In this document: in pieces, positions 18,032 through 26,306 of the stretch | How positions within the stretch are numbered: position 1 is the first letter of the stretch | Layout: every line of letters starts with the position of its first letter | Source of the DNA: Streptomyces sp. NBRC 110035 | Lineage (GTDB): Bacteria; Actinomycetota; Actinomycetes; Streptomycetales; Streptomycetaceae | Assembly: GCF_000829695.1 (NCBI RefSeq) | Contig: NZ_BBNN01000022.1 | Coordinates: forward strand, 1-64,000 | Length of the DNA: 64,000 nucleotides | Reading direction: 5' to 3' | The notes under the pieces: model-generated | The model's database searches: none | Seen by the model: the letters and a program-made list of their open reading frames with translations, nothing else | Told to the model about the DNA's origin: nothing | Position numbers and translations under genes: made by a program

Positions 18032-19776
18032 GAAGACTGCTCCGTGGCCGCACCGACGTTCTTGCGCAGACCGCGTTCGACCCGGTCGGCGAGGCCCCGC
18101 GCCTCGTGGCCGAGGCCTGCCTGGGCGGGGGCGGTGGTGGTGCCGGACTCCATGGCGTCCTCGGCGGGCAGAGGGGTGTCGACGTCGCGGCCGTCGGCCC
18201 AGCCGGACACGGCGTAGACGACGACGGGGGCGTCGGTGAGGACGGAGATCGCCCACGCGGCACGCTGTCCGGCGCCGAAGCCCGCGGCCGCGGTCCCCTT
18301 CGCCGCGTACGGGCGGGGCATCAGGTCGCTGCGGCGGTCCAGGCGTTCCTTGTCGAACCGGTCGGCGAGGGAGGCCATGGCGGCGGCATCGGCCTCGGTG
18401 AACAGCAGGCCGACGGTGGTGACATGGCTCTGCGTGGCGTCGGTGTAGGTGGCACGCAGCAGTCGTTCGCAGCCGACGGGGGCGAGCAGCTTGCGCAGCA
18501 GCGGGTCGAAGGCGCCCTCGCAGCCGCTGTCCGGGGCCACCGCTGTCCGGGTCCAGGTCCGGTCGGCGTCACCGGGGCCGGCGCCCTTGCCCTGAAGGGT
18601 GGGCGGGAACAGTTCGTCGACCGGAACGCTGTGCCACATGTTTCCGGCGGCGGCGAAGCCGCTGCTCTCCCCCGCCTCGCCGGAGTCCCCGGCGAGCCAG
18701 CTCCCGGCGACGGCACCGCCGATCAGGCCCACGCCGAGGACGAGACAGACCGCGGCGGCCACGACCTGGGAGCGGAACCGCCGTCCGAGCGGGTACGGCC
18801 GGGCGTTCTCGTCGTACCCCTCGGGCTGCGCGAACGTCACGACCGGCCGGCCGGAGCCGGAGGCACCGGCTTCCGTGGAAGCGCTCCAGGAGAACGCGGG
18901 GTCGGGGGTGCCCCGGCCGTAGTGCGCGGCGGTGTTTCGCCCGGAGCCGTACGGCTCCCCGGCACCCGGACGCGGAGCCGGAGCCCACGCGCCGCCCCGC
19001 TCCGGACGGAGCGGGGGCGCGGTCGGCCGGGACGGCGGGACCGGGGGCGGGGCGGGCCGAGCCGGTGCGGATGCCCGTACGGGGACCGGGCGCAGGCGGG
19101 TCGTCGTCTCCGGCGGGGTCTCGGGGCGTGCCTCGGTACGGCGGGCGTCCGCGCGGCCCGCGGCGGAGCGCTGCCCGGTGGGCGGCTGCTGCCGGCCGGG
19201 GTGGTCGGGGCCGTGGGTGGGCTGCACCGGCACGGTGGCCGAGCCGTTCGGCGAGGCGGCCGGGGACGGTGCTCCGCGGTCCACGGCCGGCGGGGGGTCC
19301 GGAAAACGGGCGGACGCCCTCGGTGGGGGCGGTGCCGCCGCGTCCGTACCACTGTCCGTGCCCACCGGTTCGTCCCGGCCGCTTCGGCCACCGGCGCCGA
19401 ACCCCGGGAAGGGGGGCCTGGACGGTGAAGACGCCGGGGAAGAGGGGGCGGGACCGGGCGCGTCCCCTGCGCCGCCCTCCGCTCCGCCGGTGCCGGCGGA
19501 CGGCGCCGCGGCCGGCCGGCGCACGTCGAACGCGCCGGTTCCGCCGGAGGTCCGTCCCCTGGGCTGCACCGGCGCGGCGCCGCCGGTGCCGTTCGCCGCT
19601 CCCCCGGTGGGCGTCGCGCCGGATGTCCCGCGCGGCCCGGTGCCGGCGTCCGGCTGCCGCCGGTCCGGCCCGCGGGGGTCGTCGGCCGGAGGGCGGGGCG
19701 GGCGCGGGGGCGTGGACGGCGGCGGGGGGGTCGTGGGGCGGGGAGGGTGGGAGGCGCGCTGCGCTTCCGTGCTCAT
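18028..19776 (-). CDS. Proline-rich single-pass membrane protein, mycosin partner
   Basis: The 582-aa protein starts MSTEAQRASHPPRPTTPPPP. It has about 330 residues of Pro/Gly/Arg-rich disordered sequence, one membrane helix (VAAAVCLVLGVGLIGGAVAG, about residues 335-360) and an extracytoplasmic domain of about 220 residues with conserved-looking Cys (DSGCEGAFDPLL, APVGCERLLRATYTD) that may form a disulfide. Its stop overlaps the mycosin start, so both are made together. A membrane-bound scaffold or substrate for the protease is plausible but inferred. I do not recognise a named family. Confidence 0.65.
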   Translation of the reverse strand: MSTEAQRASHPPRPTTPPPPSTPPRPPRPPADDPRGPDRRQPDAGTGPRGTSGATPTGGAANGTGGAAPVQPRGRTSGGTGAFDVRRPAAAPSAGTGGAEGGAGDAPGPAPSSPASSPSRPPFPGFGAGGRSGRDEPVGTDSGTDAAAPPPPRASARFPDPPPAVDRGAPSPAASPNGSATVPVQPTHGPDHPGRQQPPTGQRSAAGRADARRTEARPETPPETTTRLRPVPVRASAPARPAPPPVPPSRPTAPPLRPERGGAWAPAPRPGAGEPYGSGRNTAAHYGRGTPDPAFSWSASTEAGASGSGRPVVTFAQPEGYDENARPYPLGRRFRSQVVAAAVCLVLGVGLIGGAVAGSWLAGDSGEAGESSGFAAAGNMWHSVPVDELFPPTLQGKGAGPGDADRTWTRTAVAPDSGCEGAFDPLLRKLLAPVGCERLLRATYTDATQSHVTTVGLLFTEADAAAMASLADRFDKERLDRRSDLMPRPYAAKGTAAAGFGAGQRAAWAISVLTDAPVVVYAVSGWADGRDVDTPLPAEDAMESGTTTAPAQAGLGHEARGLADRVERGLRKNVGAATEQSS

Positions 19777-20042
19777 GCACCCCCCGTTTCCTCGTGCCCG
19801 GACCGTTTCCTCGCCGCGGGCCGGTGTCTGCCGCCGGACCCGGTACGAAGCCGTCCCGGGCACAGATACCCGCACGGGAGGAGCATCATCCCGGCACGGG
19901 TCCTTGCCCGGCGTGGGCCGCCGGACGTGCGCGTCACTCTACGGCGTGACACCGGCCGGACGGGAACCGGTCCGCAGGCCCGCGGCATCTGCCCGGAACA
20001 TCCCCCTACCCCTGCGGCAAACCCGTCTGGCAGGCTGCGTCC

Positions 20043-21245
20043 ATGACTGTGCGCGCCTCCGACCGGGCCCGTTACGACCGGGCCACCGCCCACCTCGACG
20101 CCCCGCTCGCGATCGTCGATCTGGCCGCCTTCGACGCCAACGCGGACGATCTGCTCCGGCGGGCCGGCGGGAAGCCGGTGCGGGTGGCCGGCAAGTCCGT
20201 GCGCTGCCGCGCCCTGCTCGAACGGGTGCTCGCCCGGGACGGTTTCGCGGGCATCATGTCGTTCACCCTCGCCGAGTCCCTGTGGCTGGCCCGCTCCGGT
20301 TTCGACGACATCCTGCTCGCCTACCCCTCCGCCGACCGCTCCGGTTACGCCGAGCTGGCCGCCGATCCCAAGCTGGCCGCCGCCGTCACCGTCATGGTCG
20401 ACGACCTGGCACAGCTGGACCTGATCGACGCGGCGCGCGCCGGGGGCGCGGAGGTGGTGCGGGTCTGTCTGGAGCTGGACACCTCGCTGAGGCTGCTCGG
20501 CGGACGGGTGCGGGTCGGTGCCCGGCGTTCCCCGCTCCACTCCCCCGCGCAGGTCGCCGAGCTGGCCCGCGCGGTGGTCCGGCGCCCCGGGTTCGAGGTC
20601 GTGGGGATCATGGCGTACGAGGGTCATGTCGCGGGGGTCGGGGACGCGGTGGCCGGGCAGCCGCTGCGGTCCCGGGCCGTACGGCTGATGCAGGCCACCG
20701 CCCGGCGGGAGCTCGCCGCGCGGCGAGCGGCGGTGGTGCGGGCGGTACGGGAGGTCGTGCCGGGTCTGGAGTTCGTCAACGGCGGTGGCACGGGCAGCGT
20801 GCAGTACACCGCCGAGGAGGACGCGGTCACCGAGATCGCGGCGGGTTCGGGGCTGTACGTACCGCGGCTGTTCGACAACTACACGTCGTTCAGCGGGCGT
20901 CCGGCGGCGCTCTTCGCCCTGCCCGTCGTACGGCGCCCGGGTGTGGGCGTGGTGACGGTGCTCGGCGGCGGCTATCCGGCGTCCGGCGCGGCCGGCACCG
21001 ACCGGCTGCCGGTGCCGTATCTGCCCGGAGGGCTGCGCTACGACCCGCAGGAGGGGCCCGGCGAGGTCCAGACACCACTGCTGGGCTCGCCGGCCGACGA
21101 TCTGCTGATCGGCGACAAGGTGTGGTTCCGGCACGCCAAGGCGGGCGAGCTGTGCGAGCGGTTCGACGCGCTGCGGCTGGTCGAGGGTGACGCGGTGACG
21201 GACACCGTGCCGACGTACCGCGGCGAGGGCATGACGTTCCTTTAG
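20043..21245 (+). CDS. PLP-dependent amino acid deaminase/aldolase (alanine racemase fold)
   Basis: The 400-aa protein has an alanine racemase-like N-terminal barrel with the PLP lysine in PVRVAGKSVRCRALLE (about residue 50) and a D-threonine-aldolase-like C-terminal domain. Internal motifs such as EVVGIMAYEGHVAGVGD and EFVNGGGTGSVQYT match the barrel of D-threonine aldolase/D-serine dehydratase relatives. It would act on a D- or beta-hydroxy amino acid; the exact reaction is uncertain. It is divergent from the proline-rich gene and appears to be part of the conserved chromosome. Confidence 0.75.
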   Translation: MTVRASDRARYDRATAHLDAPLAIVDLAAFDANADDLLRRAGGKPVRVAGKSVRCRALLERVLARDGFAGIMSFTLAESLWLARSGFDDILLAYPSADRSGYAELAADPKLAAAVTVMVDDLAQLDLIDAARAGGAEVVRVCLELDTSLRLLGGRVRVGARRSPLHSPAQVAELARAVVRRPGFEVVGIMAYEGHVAGVGDAVAGQPLRSRAVRLMQATARRELAARRAAVVRAVREVVPGLEFVNGGGTGSVQYTAEEDAVTEIAAGSGLYVPRLFDNYTSFSGRPAALFALPVVRRPGVGVVTVLGGGYPASGAAGTDRLPVPYLPGGLRYDPQEGPGEVQTPLLGSPADDLLIGDKVWFRHAKAGELCERFDALRLVEGDAVTDTVPTYRGEGMTFL

Positions 21246-21312
21246 GGGTCATTCCCCATGGGCGTCCGGTCGGGTCGCGTGGTCCGGTGCCGTGCGCCGC
21301 AAGGCCCCGGAG

Positions 21313-21342
21313 AGCCCTCGTAGCGGAGCCACCAGGGCTTTT
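21313..21342 (+). terminator. Hairpin with T-run after aldolase gene
   Basis: AGCCCT pairs with AGGGCT around a 15-base loop and is followed by TTTT. It sits about 68 bp beyond the rightward stop, between two convergent genes. Confidence 0.45.
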
Positions 21343-21485
21343 CGGCGACACGGCGAGGTGCGGTGCCGGGCCGCGCGACCCGCGCGGGCACAGGGGAAGG
21401 ACCCCTCGGCCCGCTCCAGCCGGGCCGGGCCCGGTCCGTCCCGGTTCGAGGGGGCCGGTCCGCCGCCACGGGCCAGGGGGCGGGC

Positions 21486-22400
21486 TCAGGAGGCGGGGCC
21501 GACGCTGTTGCCCACACCACCGCCGGGGCCCGCGTCGCCGGCCGCGCGGATGCCCTTGGTGATGCGGTCCATGTCGGCCAGGGGCGGTGCGTCGTCGCCT
21601 GCTTCGAACACGTAGCGGACGGCGACCGGCGCCCCGGTGCCGACGGTGGAGGGGAAGACCAGCGACTGCACGTACCCGCCGGGGCCCCTGCCGGTCGTCA
21701 CCTGCCAGCGGACGTAGTACCCGGCGCGGCCCGCCACCGCGACCGGGCCGGACTTCAGGACCGTGTGGGACTCGATGCCGCCGTAGGGGCTCTGGTCGAG
21801 GGCGTCCTCCTCGAAGGCGTCCTCGGCCGCGTCGGAGACGTCCTCCTCGGCGAGCAGTTCGGGAGAGGTCTCGTCGGTCCCGGTCATCGTGCGGGAGATG
21901 ACGAGGCCGTGGCGGCAGACGCTGCCCTCGCCGGGGCAGTCGTGGGTACCGGGAGTGGTCATGACGACGTCGTCCTGACTGACGTTCTCCGGCCGGACCC
22001 AGCCGTCGAGGAGCGGGAAGGTGACGCCGTTGAGCTGGTCCTCGACGGTGTTCGGTTCGTCGGCGGAGGATTCGGACGCGGGGGCGGACGACGCCGGGCC
22101 GTCGCCGTCCGGTGAGGGGGCGGACGACGCGGTGGACGGGCCGGTCCTGGTCCTGGGGTCTCCGTCGTCGCCGCCCAGCAGCACCGCGCCGGTGACGATC
22201 GCGGCGACGAGCACGGCGGCCACCGTGGCGAGGGCGATCGCCCGGGTACGGCCGCCGGTGCCACCGGAAGGCACCGGCACCGGCCCGCCGGGGGCCTCCG
22301 GGGTGCGCCGGTGCTCGGTCCAGGCCGTGCCGTCCCACCAGCGTTCCAGGTGCGGGGCGTGCGGGTCGGGGTACCAACCGGGTGCGGGCGTCATACTCAT
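21486..22400 (-). CDS. DUF2510 membrane-anchored protein
   Basis: The 304-aa protein opens with a DUF2510 module (APGWYPDPHAPHLERWWDGTA), which is a short Trp-rich N-terminal domain common in actinobacterial membrane proteins. A membrane helix follows (IALATVAAVLVAAIVTGAVL, about residues 52-76), then a Ser/Asp-rich linker and an extracellular domain of about 190 residues with two Cys in DCPGEGSVCRHG likely to be disulfide-bonded. Function is unknown. It is the last conserved-looking gene before the biosynthetic cluster. Confidence 0.75.
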   Translation of the reverse strand: MSMTPAPGWYPDPHAPHLERWWDGTAWTEHRRTPEAPGGPVPVPSGGTGGRTRAIALATVAAVLVAAIVTGAVLLGGDDGDPRTRTGPSTASSAPSPDGDGPASSAPASESSADEPNTVEDQLNGVTFPLLDGWVRPENVSQDDVVMTTPGTHDCPGEGSVCRHGLVISRTMTGTDETSPELLAEEDVSDAAEDAFEEDALDQSPYGGIESHTVLKSGPVAVAGRAGYYVRWQVTTGRGPGGYVQSLVFPSTVGTGAPVAVRYVFEAGDDAPPLADMDRITKGIRAAGDAGPGGGVGNSVGPAS

Positions 22401-22452
22401 CCGAGCACTCTAGGGCGAGGGCCGGCGGAGCCCGCCGTCGTCCTCGCGACCG

Positions 22453-22490
22453 GTCCGCGCCCGGGACGGGTTGCCGTCCCGGGCGCGGAC
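22453..22490 (-). terminator. 17-bp perfect hairpin ending the LanB1 transcript
   Basis: GTCCGCGCCCGGGACGG pairs perfectly with its complement around a GTTG loop. It lies 33 bp beyond the LanB1 stop and marks the left border of the cluster. Confidence 0.75.
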
Positions 22491-22522
22491 GGCGACGTCG
22501 GGGGTCGGCGGCGCCCCGACGG

Positions 22523-24802
22523 CTACGCCTCCGTGTCGAACGCCACGAAGCGCAGTTCCGAGGTGTACCGGCGTCCCTCGTCGTCGCGGAGCCAGGTCTG
22601 CTCCGGTGAGGGCAGCATCTCCGTGAACGTGACCGTGCCCCGCGGGTCCCGGCGGGCCAGCCGGCGCAGTGCCTTGGCGAGGATCGTGACGTACACGGGA
22701 CTGTCGAAGTCGACGTAGAACGGCCGGGACTCGGTCGGGGAGACGACGAAGACGAAGCGGGGCAGGCCGAGCCGTGCGCGCCAGTGCCGGGCGCGGACGA
22801 AGCGCCGGGCCTCGTCCCTGTCGTCGGCGAACCCCGCCTCCGACGCGGGCAGCCGCCACGTCTCCCGGGCCACCACCAGCCGGTCGACGGTGACGCGCGG
22901 TGTGTGGCCGTCCGGCGGCAGGAGTTGGAAGAGGTCCATCGACAGGGTGGTCAGGACGTGCGAGAAGACGTCCGTCACCGGGAACCTCGCACCGTCCGGG
23001 AGCCGGACGACCAGGTCGCCGTCACGCTCCTCGACGACGGCGTCGGCGCTGCGTACGGCCCGGGGGCGGGCGGGGTCCGCGGTGAAGTCGGTCAGGGCGA
23101 CCTGGTAGTCCCGGGGCCGGATCAGCGTGTTCCGGACCCGGGCGGACAGGCGCGCGCGGTGTTCCTTGGGGATCAGCGGCAGCAGGCGCGGCCCGGGGTG
23201 GTCCCGGTCGGTGAGACGGAGCAGTTCGCCGGCGTCCGGGTGCTGGTGGGTGAAGAGGGAGGCGCCCAGCGTGTTGGCGGCCAGGTGGAGTTCGCCGAGG
23301 ACGAGGGTGAAGTCGCCGCGGGCCACCGCCTCGGTGCCGTCGGCGGCGATCATGATGTCCGGGCTCAGGTAACGGGCCGCCGTCCAGCCGCCGGAACCGG
23401 CGAACTCCTCGCGCACCGCCGCCTCGATGTCCGCGGAGCGGACGGTCACGCGGCGGGCGTCCGGGGGGATCGCGAGGATCCGCTGCCAGGTGGCGGCGAA
23501 CTCCTCCTGGAGTTCGCCGGCGGTGGCGCGCGCGGTGCCGTGCAGCACCGGAAGGCACGCGAACCAGAGGGCGGCCAGGTCCACCGGTCCCTCGGCGGCG
23601 AGGCGTTCGTACACCGCGCGCGTCCCGGTCCGTACGACGGCGGCGAGCCGTGAGGTGAGCCACCCGGCGCTGTCCATGAGCAGCCGCAGCGGACGCAGCG
23701 CCTCCAGCACCTCGGGGCCGAGGCGGGCCGTCGCGGACCGGCGGGAGTCGTGGTACACGAGCGCCCGGCACGGCGCGGTCGACGCGGACTTCTCCCGTAC
23801 GGCGGCGGTGTCGGTCAGTTCGGTGAAGTCCCGCTCCAGGCCGGTCAGCGCGCCGACCAGCGCGTCCACGTCGTGGGCGGCCGCCACCGCCGCGCGGCCC
23901 TCCTCCAGCCGGTCGAGCGCGGCGAGCCCCCGTCGGCGCGGTTCCGGCGCGCCGACGGTCTCCAGCCAGGCCCTCAGGTCCCGGTCGGGGTGGGTGCCCG
24001 CGGGCACGTCCAGGCGCCATACCACCCAGCGGCGGGCGACCAGGTCGGCGAGGACGGCGGGCACGTCGTGGTCCGGAAGCGCGGCGGCGATCGCCCGCGC
24101 CGGGCGGATGCCGTCGCAGAGGCCGAGGACGGCCGCGGTCCGGGCGGGGACCGTCACCGGACTCCGGCCGGGCACGCGGACCCGGCAGCCGTCCACCGTC
24201 ACGAAGGGCACCCGGCGAGGGGCGATCCACTCCCGCAGGCCGGGATCGGCGTCCAGGGTCCTGGCCAGCGCGTCGACGCCCCAGCTCGCCCAGTAGACGG
24301 TGGACTCGGCGACGGTGCCGGAACCGGTGTCGACGGCGGCGCCGGACGCCGCGGCGTCCCAGCGGCCCCAGCCGACGGGTCCGAAGAAGCCGATGGTGTC
24401 GTTCTTCACGCAGAACCGCTGCCAGTAGTGGGCGACCAGTTCCTCCCGCTGGCGGGGCATGCTGCTGCGGCTGTCCACGCCCGGCGTCCAGCGCAGGAAC
24501 GGGGCGATGCCGGAGGTGAGGACCGGGCGGTTCTGCCAGGCCACCGCCTCCCGGAAGGACGGCGTACGGGCGATGTCCTGGAGGGTGTGCGCGGTCTCCA
24601 CGGCGGCGTCGGCGAACAGGCGGGCGAAATCCGTCCAGCGCGCGCTGTCGAGGGGGGTTTCCGGGTCGAACGTGTCGGCCGCCTCGGCCACTCCGGCCGG
24701 GGCCAGCCGCAGCACCCCGTCGGCGGGGAAGCCGGGGCCGCGCAGCGCGAACTGCTCCCACAGACGCCAGCGGCCGAGGGACGGTACGCGGTCTTCGGTC
24801 AT
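22523..24802 (-). CDS. LanB-like protein 1 (lantibiotic dehydratase N-terminal family, no elimination domain)
   Basis: The 759-aa protein matches the Lant_dehydr_N fold of LanB enzymes from RWRLWEQFALRGPGFPADGV at the N-terminus to SRPFYVDFDSPVYVTILAKA and YTSELRFVAFDTE at the C-terminus. It ends there, with no SpaB_C elimination domain and no separate one nearby. That size is what is expected for a glutamylation-only protein or a PEARL (peptide aminoacyl-tRNA ligase). The canonical R-x-TPFGLF segment is changed to KNDTIGFFGP, so tRNA or substrate use may differ from NisB. Start ATG 24802 follows a G-rich Shine-Dalgarno. A 158-bp stretch is almost identical to LanB-like protein 2. It could modify a carrier-bound amino acid or extend the 65-aa peptide; neither is proven. 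Confidence 0.75.
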   Translation of the reverse strand: MTEDRVPSLGRWRLWEQFALRGPGFPADGVLRLAPAGVAEAADTFDPETPLDSARWTDFARLFADAAVETAHTLQDIARTPSFREAVAWQNRPVLTSGIAPFLRWTPGVDSRSSMPRQREELVAHYWQRFCVKNDTIGFFGPVGWGRWDAAASGAAVDTGSGTVAESTVYWASWGVDALARTLDADPGLREWIAPRRVPFVTVDGCRVRVPGRSPVTVPARTAAVLGLCDGIRPARAIAAALPDHDVPAVLADLVARRWVVWRLDVPAGTHPDRDLRAWLETVGAPEPRRRGLAALDRLEEGRAAVAAAHDVDALVGALTGLERDFTELTDTAAVREKSASTAPCRALVYHDSRRSATARLGPEVLEALRPLRLLMDSAGWLTSRLAAVVRTGTRAVYERLAAEGPVDLAALWFACLPVLHGTARATAGELQEEFAATWQRILAIPPDARRVTVRSADIEAAVREEFAGSGGWTAARYLSPDIMIAADGTEAVARGDFTLVLGELHLAANTLGASLFTHQHPDAGELLRLTDRDHPGPRLLPLIPKEHRARLSARVRNTLIRPRDYQVALTDFTADPARPRAVRSADAVVEERDGDLVVRLPDGARFPVTDVFSHVLTTLSMDLFQLLPPDGHTPRVTVDRLVVARETWRLPASEAGFADDRDEARRFVRARHWRARLGLPRFVFVVSPTESRPFYVDFDSPVYVTILAKALRRLARRDPRGTVTFTEMLPSPEQTWLRDDEGRRYTSELRFVAFDTEA
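24356..24513. repeat. Near-identical tract shared with LanB2 (copy 1)
   Basis: These 158 bp differ from 29689-29846 at one position only (24380 T versus 29713 G), although the two genes are clearly diverged on either side. The tract encodes PGVDSRSSMPRQREELVAHY and onwards. Identity at synonymous sites points to recent gene conversion. Confidence 0.85.
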
Positions 24803-24925
24803 GGCAGGGCTCTCCTTGGCGGGCGCGGGGGCCGGGCGGAGGGGCACGGCGCGGGCGGGTCGGGGCGGGCGGGACGAGGCGGGCGAGGGCGCGGCGGCAG
24901 GGCGGGAAGGAGTGCGGGCCGGCTC

Positions 24926-24961
24926 GGGACCGGGGACCGGTGCGCGCCGGTCCCCGGTCCC
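24926..24961 (-). terminator. 15-bp hairpin between carrier protein and LanB1 genes
   Basis: GGGACCGGGGACCGG pairs perfectly with its complement around TGCGCG. It lies downstream of the carrier-protein stop in a 227-bp G-rich gap, so LanB1 is probably transcribed separately or at a reduced level. Confidence 0.6.
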
Positions 24962-25029
24962 CGTACGGTCGCGTCGGGGCCGGTGACCGGTGGGGCGCAC
25001 GGTGGGGGGAGCAGCGGGTGCCGTGGAGG

Positions 25030-25284
25030 TCAGGGGCGGCCGTAGTCGGCGTCGACGACCTCGGCCAGGTCCCGCGGTGTGGGGTAGGCGAAGACCAGGG
25101 ACACCGGCACCTCCGCGCCGAGGACCTCCTCGAGCCGGCCGGTGATCTGGAAGGCGGTGAGCGAGTCGCCGCCCGCTTCGTAGAAGTCGGTGTCCGCGGT
25201 CAGGTCGGGAAGGCCGAGCACGTCGCGGAAGATCCCGACGAGCAGGTCGGCGGTGCGGGTGGCGGTCGCGGTGTTCTCGGTCAT
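25030..25284 (-). CDS. Free-standing peptidyl carrier protein
   Basis: The 84-aa protein is a complete carrier domain with the phosphopantetheine site in YEAGGDSLTAFQITGRL (Ser near residue 44) and a short N-terminal tail. It should be activated by the Sfp-type transferase encoded nearby and loaded by the free adenylation domain two genes upstream. Its start overlaps the PLP enzyme stop by four bases. The discrete A plus carrier pair could deliver the first residue to the NRPS, or hold an amino acid while the LanB-like proteins act on it. Confidence 0.92.
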   Translation of the reverse strand: MTENTATATRTADLLVGIFRDVLGLPDLTADTDFYEAGGDSLTAFQITGRLEEVLGAEVPVSLVFAYPTPRDLAEVVDADYGRP

Positions 25285-26306
25285 GGTGTGTGCTCCTCGA
25301 TGGTGGTGGCGGTGGGTGCTTCCACGGCTCTTTCCGTGGATGTCGCGGTGCGTGTGCGGAGAAGGGCGTGCAGGCGGGCGGGGGTGTTGCCGCCGGAGAC
25401 GACCACCACGGCCCGTTCGCGGCGGCCGGCGCGCAGGGCTCCGGCCAGGGCGACGGCTCCGCTGGGTTCGGCGTCGACGCCGAGGCGGTGCAGCAGGGCG
25501 GTGGCGGCGAGGATCTCGGCGTCGCCGACGGCCATCAGGTCGTCGACGCGGTCACGGATGATCGGGTAGGGGACGCGTCCCGGCCGCTGGCCGCGCAGGC
25601 CGTCGGCGACGGTGGCGCAGGGCGGCAGCCGGACCGGGTGTCCCTCGGCCAGGGAGCGGGCGTAACGGGGCGTCAGGGCCGGTTCGACGCCGACCACTCG
25701 GACCGGATGGTCGGCAGCGGCGAGGCAGACGCCGGCGAGGAGTCCGCCGCCGCCGGTCGGGACGTAGACCGTCTCGGTGCCGGGGGCGTCGGCGAGCAGT
25801 TCGGTGCCGGCCGTGCCCTGCCCGGCCACCACCAGGGGGTGGTCCGAGGAGGGCACGAGGGTGGCTCCGGTCTCCTCCGCGAGCCGGCCGGCCCGCTCCT
25901 CCCGCTCGGCCACTCCCCCGCCCACCTGGACCGTCTCGGCGCCGAGCGCGCGGATGACGGCGGCCTTGGCGGGGGTCGCGCCCGCCGCGAGGACGACGGT
26001 CAGGCGGATGCCGAGGGAGCGGGCGAGCCAGGCGAGGGCGATGCCGTGGTTGCCGGACGAACCGGTGACGACCCGGTCGGCGTCCAGCGCCAGGACGGCG
26101 TTGGCGGCTCCGCGCATCTTGAAGGAGTGGCCGGCCTGCCGGTGTTCGGCCTTCAGCAGCAGGTCCGGTCCGTGCGCCGGCGTCACCGGGCCGCGCAGCA
26201 GGGGCGTGCGCAGGACGTAGGGGGCGATGCGGACGGCCGCCGCGGCGACGTCGGCAGGGCCCGGCAGGGTACCGGCCTCGGCCGGCCGCAGGCCGGTGGC
26301 GGTCAC
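25281..26306 (-). CDS. PLP fold-II threonine/serine dehydratase or serine racemase
   Basis: The 341-aa protein has the fold-II PLP signatures: SFKMRGAAN (Schiff-base Lys near residue 50), SSGNHGIALAW, the phosphate-binding TGGGGLLAG and a C-terminal SGGN. It lacks the ACT domain of biosynthetic IlvA, so it resembles catabolic threonine ammonia-lyase or serine racemase. It could supply 2-oxobutyrate, D-Ser or a 2,3-diamino acid precursor. The GTG at 26306 overlaps the adenylation-gene stop (GTGA), and its stop overlaps the carrier start, so it is tightly built into this operon. Confidence 0.82.
   Translation of the reverse strand: MTATGLRPAEAGTLPGPADVAAAAVRIAPYVLRTPLLRGPVTPAHGPDLLLKAEHRQAGHSFKMRGAANAVLALDADRVVTGSSGNHGIALAWLARSLGIRLTVVLAAGATPAKAAVIRALGAETVQVGGGVAEREERAGRLAEETGATLVPSSDHPLVVAGQGTAGTELLADAPGTETVYVPTGGGGLLAGVCLAAADHPVRVVGVEPALTPRYARSLAEGHPVRLPPCATVADGLRGQRPGRVPYPIIRDRVDDLMAVGDAEILAATALLHRLGVDAEPSGAVALAGALRAGRRERAVVVVSGGNTPARLHALLRTRTATSTERAVEAPTATTIEEHTP

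Noticed and set aside
24803..25029. G-rich gap as a further small gene or repeat array
   Set aside because: The gap is low-complexity GGGCGG-type sequence plus one hairpin. No start with a Shine-Dalgarno and no regular repeat unit was found.
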